A stretch of DNA of 64,000 nt from positions 1 through 64,000 of the forward strand of contig CANLJW010000001.1 in the NCBI GenBank assembly GCA_947491605.1, written 5' to 3'. Below, one piece after another: positions 59,950 through 64,000 of the stretch. The notes beneath the pieces were generated by a model. It had not been told where the DNA came from. It saw nothing but the letters and a program-made list of their open reading frames with translations, and ran no database searches. A program made the position numbers and the translations under genes. The DNA comes from UBA7398 sp947491605. GTDB taxonomy: Bacteria; Actinomycetota; Actinomycetes; Nanopelagicales; Nanopelagicaceae. Position 1 is the first letter of the stretch, and the number at the start of each line of letters is the position of its first letter.

Positions 59950-60876
59950 TTAGTTCTTATGCAGAACTGAATTTAGCCCACCCCAAGTACCGGTTCTTGG
60001 CAGAGCTTCGAGCGCACCGCTCTTGGAATTTCGTCTAAAGAGCAGACCAGTTGCCCCGGATAGTTCGCGAGCTTTCACGGTTGCGCCATCTGGCAGTGAA
60101 ATTATCGAGCCAGCGGTTATGTAAACGCCAGATTCAACAACGCAATTATCACCAAGTGAAATTCCAACTCCAGAATTAGCGCCTAATAAACATTTTTGAC
60201 CAATAGAAATAACTTCTTTGCCACCACCACTAAGTGTGCCCATAATTGAGGCGCCACCACCAATATCGCTGCCATCACCGACCACAACTCCCGCAGAAAT
60301 CCGACCTTCAACCATTGAAGTTCCAAGGGTGCCGGCGTTGAAATTAACAAATCCTTCATGCATAACTGTTGTGCCAGAAGATAAATATGCGCCAAGTCGA
60401 ACTCGATCGGCATCGGCAATCCGAATCCCATCTGGGATTACGTAATCAACCATTCTTGGAAATTTATCTACGCCATAAATAGTTATGTGGCCATAATGAT
60501 TTATTAAAGCTTCGCGCACTTGCGTAAAATCTGTGAGTGCACAAGAGCCAGCAGAGGTCCAAATTACATTTGCCAGAATTCCAAAAATTCCATCTAGCGA
60601 CTGTCCATGTGGTTTTACTAATCGATTAGAGAGAAGATGGAGTCGTAAATACGCATCCACCGCATCTTTAGGAGGGGTTGCGAGTTCGATCTCGCAAAAA
60701 ACATTCTCTAGTTTAACTCTACGAATTTTTGCATTTGCTTGCAGCGCCGGCGCTGATAGATCTCGCTCATCTTTCCCAGTTGGTACGCCGAGACCCAAAC
60801 TATGGAATGCGACATCTAAAACCACGCCATCAGCGGCGCGGGTGGCAACGCCATATCCAAATGCTTTTTCGCTCAT
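59950..60876 (-). CDS. dapD: Tetrahydrodipicolinate N-succinyltransferase, actinobacterial type
   Basis: DapD adds succinyl to tetrahydrodipicolinate in lysine and diaminopimelate synthesis. The 308-residue protein begins FGYGVATRAADGVVLDVAF, then has the left-handed beta-helix of hexapeptide repeats (residues 165-270: VMHEGFVNFNAGTLG, SMVEGRISAGVVVGDGSDIG, LLGANSGVGISLGDN). This matches the long DapD of mycobacteria and relatives rather than the E. coli form. The ATG has TAGCGT 6 bases upstream and is divergent from the LOG gene, as in mycobacteria. Confidence 0.93.
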   Translation of the reverse strand: MSEKAFGYGVATRAADGVVLDVAFHSLGLGVPTGKDERDLSAPALQANAKIRRVKLENVFCEIELATPPKDAVDAYLRLHLLSNRLVKPHGQSLDGIFGILANVIWTSAGSCALTDFTQVREALINHYGHITIYGVDKFPRMVDYVIPDGIRIADADRVRLGAYLSSGTTVMHEGFVNFNAGTLGTSMVEGRISAGVVVGDGSDIGGGASIMGTLSGGGKEVISIGQKCLLGANSGVGISLGDNCVVESGVYITAGSIISLPDGATVKARELSGATGLLFRRNSKSGALEALPRTGTWGGLNSVLHKN

Positions 60877-60882
60877 GTGAGA

Positions 60883-60888
60883 ACGCTA
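60883..60888 (-). promoter_or_regulatory. -10 box for leaderless dapD transcript
   Basis: TAGCGT on the minus strand, 6 bases before the dapD ATG. It lies back to back with the LOG gene -10 box, only 11 bases away. Confidence 0.55.
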
Positions 60889-60899
60889 CCAATTCTGAC

Positions 60900-60905
60900 T
60901 AGAGT
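60900..60905 (+). promoter_or_regulatory. -10 box for leaderless LOG-family transcript
   Basis: TAGAGT lies 6 bases before the GTG at 60912, in the 35-base gap shared with dapD. Confidence 0.55.
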
Positions 60906-60911
60906 TACGCC

Positions 60912-61445
60912 GTGCGAATAGCGGTTTTTTGCTCATCATCAGTGAAAGTTGCGCCCGAAAATCTCCAATTGGGTTTCGATCTAGGTGTTGCGATTGCATC
61001 GGCTGGCGATGAACTGGTTTGGGGCGGTGGAAAAATTTCAGTAATGGGAACCGTTGCACAAGGAGCGCGCTCAGTCGGCGGGAAAACCATTGGCGTTATT
61101 CCAGAACGGTTAATGAATATTGAATTTATCGATCAAGATAGCCAGGAACTTCTGGTGGTCAAAGATATGCGCGAACGCAAAGGAAAGATTGAAGAGTTAT
61201 CAGATGCATTCCTAGTGCTTCCCGGCGGCATCGGAACTTTAGAAGAATTCTTTGAAATCTGGGTCGGGCGCTACTTAGGGTTTCATCAAAAACCAATTGC
61301 AGTTATAGATCCAAATGGAAGTTACGCCTCGTTGCGGGTAGCGCTTGCAGATTTAACCGAAAAACATTTTATGAAACCGGGCCAGCACGACCAGGTATTT
61401 TGGAGCGATTCAATTATTGATGCACTTGCACATATAAGGAAGTAG
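60912..61445 (+). CDS. LOG-family protein (cytokinin-activating-type phosphoribohydrolase)
   Basis: A 177-residue Rossmann-fold protein with VFCSSSVKVAPE, GGGKISVMGTVAQGA, and the signature PGGIGTLEEFFE (PGGxGTxxE) near residue 101, which holds catalytic residues. LOG proteins remove ribose-5-phosphate from nucleoside monophosphates; in bacteria the natural substrate is often AMP or a modified nucleotide. The position next to dapD is conserved in actinobacteria. The SRPBCC gene follows after 4 bases. Confidence 0.92.
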   Translation: MRIAVFCSSSVKVAPENLQLGFDLGVAIASAGDELVWGGGKISVMGTVAQGARSVGGKTIGVIPERLMNIEFIDQDSQELLVVKDMRERKGKIEELSDAFLVLPGGIGTLEEFFEIWVGRYLGFHQKPIAVIDPNGSYASLRVALADLTEKHFMKPGQHDQVFWSDSIIDALAHIRK

Positions 61446-61449
61446 CCAA

Positions 61450-61911
61450 ATGGACCTTTCAAAATTTGCCGTAACCATCGAAATAAATTCTAATATTGAA
61501 AAAGTTTGGCAAGAATTAACAAATTGGGAAGCCCAAAGTAAATGGATGTTACTAACCAAAGTCTGGAGCCAGCGAACTACTAACCATCTCGGCACCAAAA
61601 TTTTTGCATTTACTGGGATTGCGCCGCAAAGTTTTCCAATTAAAAAACGAAATACTTTTCCTCGAATGGGAATCCTAGATCAGATGGAAATTACTGAATG
61701 GCAACCACCAACATTTTGCAAAGTGGTTCATACTGGGAAAGTTATAAAAGGAATAGGAACATTCGAACTTATTAAAATTTCTGATCAAAAGATTCGCTTT
61801 AATTGGTATGAGGAGATCGAAGCTCCGACTTTAGTGCTCGCGCTAATCCGACCAGGAATATTGCTCTCGGTGAGGTTCTCCCTTTGGCGTTTTGCGCGTT
61901 CCGTTGCTTGA
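61450..61911 (+). CDS. SRPBCC (START/polyketide-cyclase-like) family protein
   Basis: A 153-residue single-domain protein: an N-terminal strand and helix VTIEINSNIEKVWQELTNWE followed by a seven-strand grip with CKVVHTGKVIKGIGTFELIK. This is the helix-grip fold of SRPBCC proteins, which bind hydrophobic ligands; no catalytic residues can be named and the ligand is unknown. AGGAAG precedes the ATG by 7 bases. The gene is cotranscribed with the LOG gene. A palindrome overlaps its stop codon. Confidence 0.8.
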   Translation: MDLSKFAVTIEINSNIEKVWQELTNWEAQSKWMLLTKVWSQRTTNHLGTKIFAFTGIAPQSFPIKKRNTFPRMGILDQMEITEWQPPTFCKVVHTGKVIKGIGTFELIKISDQKIRFNWYEEIEAPTLVLALIRPGILLSVRFSLWRFARSVA

Positions 61912-61917
61912 AGCAAC
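61903..61917. promoter_or_regulatory. Perfect palindrome overlapping the SRPBCC stop codon
   Basis: GTTGCTT and AAGCAAC flank a central G (61903-61917). It ends 4 bases before the TAATCT -10 hexamer of the next gene, roughly over its -35 region, so an operator role is possible. A weak terminator is the alternative; there is no U-run. Confidence 0.4.
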
Positions 61918-61921
61918 CGAG

Positions 61922-61927
61922 TAATCT
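61922..61927 (+). promoter_or_regulatory. -10 box for the sigma-region-4 fragment gene
   Basis: TAATCT lies 8 bases before the GTG at 61936, one or two bases wider than the usual leaderless spacing here. Confidence 0.35.
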
Positions 61928-61935
61928 CTGCAAGT

Positions 61936-62142
61936 GTGAGCTCACAAACTCTGGCTGAATTAATCGCCAACCTCCCAGAAGAGGAACGAATTGTGCTCTC
62001 CTTGCATTATGTGAAATCTATGACTACCGACCAGATTGCGACCACGCTCCATGTACCAGAACGGGCGATTATTACGGTTCTTGCTGCGGGGAAAGCCCGA
62101 CTACGGCAGAGCATTCCCTTCGATTTCCCTCAACCGCGATAA
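61936..62142 (+). CDS. Sigma-factor region-4-like small protein
   Basis: The 68-residue protein aligns only with sigma-70 region 4: LPEEERIVLSLHYVKSMTTDQIATTLHVPERAIITVLAAGKARLR is trimmed to its hallmarks LPEEERIVLSLHYVKSMT, QIATTLHVP and GKARLRQ. This is the helix-turn-helix that contacts the -35 element or, in WhiB partners, binds the iron-sulfur protein. There is no region 2, so it cannot be a full sigma factor. It may be a regulator, an anti-sigma-like decoy, or a domain remnant that stays intact. Start codon could be shifted slightly. Confidence 0.7.
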   Translation: MSSQTLAELIANLPEEERIVLSLHYVKSMTTDQIATTLHVPERAIITVLAAGKARLRQSIPFDFPQPR

Positions 62143-62207
62143 GTGCGAGATACTGCTCCACCTACGCGCGAACATCTTTCCCGCTTCAGCCCTGAAGGAG
62201 TCCATAA

Positions 62208-62387
62208 ATGGCAGCCATGAAACCTCGTACTGGTGATGGTCCGATGGAAGTTACCAAAGAGGCTCGTAGCTTGGTTATGCGGATTCCGCTAGAAGGTGGT
62301 GGCCGGTTGGTCGTTGAGTTAAACCAAGAGGAAGCCAGAAACCTCGCTGACGTATTACATGCAGCGGTAGCCCTAATCAAGAAGTAG
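62208..62387 (+). CDS. DUF3117 small conserved actinobacterial protein
   Basis: A 59-residue protein beginning MAAMKPRTGDGPMEVTKEAR, continuing MRIPLEGGGRLVVELNQEEA, the near-invariant pattern of DUF3117, which is found across actinobacteria with unknown function. GAAGGAG lies 7 bases before the ATG. The stop is 3 bases from the stop of the convergent nhaA gene. The family is short, so the gene is easily overlooked by length cut-offs. Confidence 0.93.
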   Translation: MAAMKPRTGDGPMEVTKEARSLVMRIPLEGGGRLVVELNQEEARNLADVLHAAVALIKK

Positions 62388-62390
62388 TTC

Positions 62391-63533
62391 TTATCTCTGT
62401 AAATATTTGGCGCGGCTGCGCAGTGAAATTGCAGCCAACAAAATCGCAATTGGCAAGGTAATTATCACGCCCACCGTGGCAGCGCTTAAATCTGACCCAG
62501 CCAAACTTAGTTGCGCAAAGAGCAGCGAAACTGAAAGTCCGAGCGTTCCCAATATTCCAACAATAAAGTAATCGCCGAGAACTAACTCGTTTTTCTCTTT
62601 TGTAATCCGAAGTGCAAGCCAAACTCCTAAGAGAATTCCAATTGGCTTTCCAATCAACCGTGCGATCAAGAGCGAGACTGTGATTGGGTCCGTGAAATTA
62701 TCGAAATTAAAGTTAATTGGAACTGCTAACGCCGTAAAAATAAATAAAGGCACCACAAGAAAACTAGAAATCGGAGCCCAAATCCGAAGCGCTTCTTCTG
62801 CGCTAACTTTATCGGGATCATCATCATGCGAACCAGGCATCGCCATCCCTAGCGCAACCCCACAAACCGTTGGATGAATTCCGGATTTGTAAGTGCAATA
62901 CCAAACTAGTAGCGCTACTAAGAATGAGAGCGCACCTAGCTGTAAATTTCGCGTACTGTGATAAAAAATGAAGAGCGCCAAGATTGCACCTAAAAGCCAA
63001 GTAAATTCCAACGACTGGGTAAACCTAAATGCGATAACTAGAATTGATCCAACATCATCCATGATTGCCAACGCCAACAAGAAGCCACGGAGTGCAATCG
63101 GTAGCCCTTTACCAAAAATAATCAGAACTGCGAGCGCAATCGGCAAGTCGGTCGCCATCGGTACACCCCATGCAGAAACCGGTCCAGATAAAATCTTTGC
63201 AAGCGCAAGGTAAATCAGGGCTGGCAGCGCCATTCCAAAGAGCGCACCGAAGGCTGGAATTAAACCAACCCGCCAAGATCTCAAGACCCCCCAGCGAACT
63301 TCGTTGCGCAGTTCTAACCCAGCCACGAAGAAAAAGATTACGAGCGCGCCATCGGCAACCCAATCTGAAACCGAAAGTTTTAGGTCGAGGATGCCAAACT
63401 CGGTAGCTAAGCCATCGGTTAACCAGCTACCGCTGTTGGCGAGAAATAACGAGAGCAGGGCGACTGGCAGTAGCAGTACTGCTGCGCTTGATTCAGATTT
63501 AAGAATCAGATTTAACGCCGAGAGCCGTCGCAC
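62391..63533 (-). CDS. nhaA: Sodium/proton antiporter NhaA
   Basis: NhaA exchanges internal sodium for external protons. The 380-residue membrane protein has about eleven hydrophobic segments, with FFVAGLELRNEVRWG, PMATDLPIALAVL holding the Thr-Asp pair and ALAIMDDVGSILVIA holding the two Asp residues of the ion site, and HPTVCGVALGMAMP. GTG at 63533 follows AAGGGAG by about 6 bases. It is divergent from pepA, and convergent with DUF3117. Confidence 0.94.
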   Translation of the reverse strand: MRRLSALNLILKSESSAAVLLLPVALLSLFLANSGSWLTDGLATEFGILDLKLSVSDWVADGALVIFFFVAGLELRNEVRWGVLRSWRVGLIPAFGALFGMALPALIYLALAKILSGPVSAWGVPMATDLPIALAVLIIFGKGLPIALRGFLLALAIMDDVGSILVIAFRFTQSLEFTWLLGAILALFIFYHSTRNLQLGALSFLVALLVWYCTYKSGIHPTVCGVALGMAMPGSHDDDPDKVSAEEALRIWAPISSFLVVPLFIFTALAVPINFNFDNFTDPITVSLLIARLIGKPIGILLGVWLALRITKEKNELVLGDYFIVGILGTLGLSVSLLFAQLSLAGSDLSAATVGVIITLPIAILLAAISLRSRAKYLQR

Positions 63534-63552
63534 AAGATCTCCCTTTTTTCGT

Positions 63553-63558
63553 TAGCGT
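63553..63558 (+). promoter_or_regulatory. -10 box for leaderless pepA transcript
   Basis: TAGCGT lies 7 bases before the ATG at 63566; the same hexamer serves dapD. Confidence 0.45.
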
Positions 63559-63565
63559 CCGCACT

Positions 63566-64000
63566 ATGAATAGAGCAGTCCCAAGACTATCGAGCCTAGA
63601 ACTTCAGTTCCAGAGTACCGAAAACCCAAAGCTTCTCGCGGGAGTACATGCGATTGCGCTGCCATTATTTGTTGATGAAGCTGGCGTAAAGGTCGCCAAC
63701 GTAAAAGGGTTTGACCGAACTTTAGGAAAAATAACTGGAATCTCGTTTGAGAATGAAATTGCTAAAGCTACGACGCCACTAACTGGAAAAGTTGGCGAGT
63801 TGATTGAGATCTCGGTATCTGGCGATAAAAATAAATTACAGAAGATTTTTTTAGTTGCTGTTGGCGCCAGCACGCCTTCAGATCTACGCAAAGTTGGAGC
63901 GCTGCTCGGTCGAAAAGTTAAAGGAAGTAACGCACATCTCTTATCGCTCTGCGGTGGCGATAGTAAGACCATCAAAGCCCACGCTGTTGCGTTGGCGCTC
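63566..64000 (+). CDS. pepA: Leucyl aminopeptidase, N-terminal part (3' end outside window)
   Basis: The frame is open from ATG 63566 to the window edge, giving 145 residues. They match the macro-like N-terminal domain of M17 aminopeptidases: AIALPLFVDE, GFDRTLGKITGISF, FLVAVGAST and DLRKVGALLGR. The metal-binding catalytic domain would follow outside. M17 enzymes release N-terminal residues from peptides in the cytoplasm. The start is supported by TAGCGT 7 bases upstream. Divergent from nhaA. Confidence 0.85.
   Translation, partial: MNRAVPRLSSLELQFQSTENPKLLAGVHAIALPLFVDEAGVKVANVKGFDRTLGKITGISFENEIAKATTPLTGKVGELIEISVSGDKNKLQKIFLVAVGASTPSDLRKVGALLGRKVKGSNAHLLSLCGGDSKTIKAHAVALAL

Noticed and set aside
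1..64000. CRISPR arrays, tRNA or rRNA genes, insertion sequences, prophage
   Set aside because: No regularly spaced repeats, cloverleaf-like GGTTCGAATCC elements, rRNA signatures, transposases or integrases were recognised by reading; a tRNA scan was not possible.

Overview
The window reads as chromosomal DNA of a free-living, genome-streamlined actinobacterium. Actinobacterial hallmarks are a WhiB regulator, an acyl-CoA carboxylase epsilon subunit, DUF3117, a DUF3017-like protein and a PerM/DUF6350-like membrane protein, a GuaB3-type IMP dehydrogenase relative, and gene orders shared with mycobacteria and streptomycetes (sucC-sucD-perM-purN-purH; accA-maf-accE-accD next to birA, gtrA, purK and purE). 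Base composition is clearly AT-richer than in most actinobacteria, intergenic gaps are tiny and convergent genes abut. Together this best fits the freshwater acI lineage (Nanopelagicales, Planktophila/Nanopelagicus-like); that assignment is inference. No tRNA, rRNA, IS element, prophage, integrase or CRISPR array was seen, and no gene-free stretch exceeds about 170 bases.

Layout. 1-5.2 kb: end of a probable alpha/beta hydrolase, the t6A operon tsaE-tsaB-rimI-tsaD, and CIRCE-controlled groES-groEL. 5.2-11.7 kb: a WhiB3/WhiD-like regulator divergent from a CarH-like MerR/B12 regulator, then guaB (without CBS domains), guaB3, guaA, a secreted cyclophilin and a PIG-L deacetylase. 11.8-24.1 kb: pcrA, the B12-binding subunit of methylmalonyl-CoA mutase, sucCD, perM-like, purN, purH, folD, mdh, icd and a lone sugar-ABC ATPase. 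24.3-28.2 kb: a CNNM/CorC-type membrane protein, trpS and the mutase large subunit. 28.2-43.0 kb: two BMP-family binding proteins, a nucleoside ABC transporter, cdd, deoA and add on the plus strand, converging on punA, a phosphohexo/pentomutase, deoC and an aldehyde-dehydrogenase pair on the minus strand. 43.1-53.5 kb: putA, the acyl-CoA carboxylase block with maf, birA, gtrA, purK and purE. 53.5-60 kb: a cell-surface polysaccharide block (UDP-glucose dehydrogenase, LCP protein, glycosyltransferase, ABC exporter, SpoIID/LytB protein). 60-64 kb: dapD, LOG protein, SRPBCC protein, a sigma-region-4 fragment, DUF3117, nhaA and the start of pepA.

How it works together. The 28-43 kb block forms a route for nucleosides: uptake (BMP/Nup), deamination (Cdd, Add), phosphorolysis (DeoA, PunA), pentose-phosphate isomerisation (mutase), aldol cleavage (DeoC) and probable acetaldehyde oxidation (ALDH pair). 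The carboxylase, the two-subunit methylmalonyl-CoA mutase and SucCD link propionyl-CoA to the TCA cycle, where Mdh and Icd also act. PutA adds proline use.

A recurrent signal is a TANNNT hexamer exactly 6-7 bases before the start codon of about fifteen genes, the mark of leaderless transcripts. It was used to choose several starts (whiB, pcrA, punA). Where a Shine-Dalgarno or an ATGA overlap pointed to an internal start, that start was preferred.
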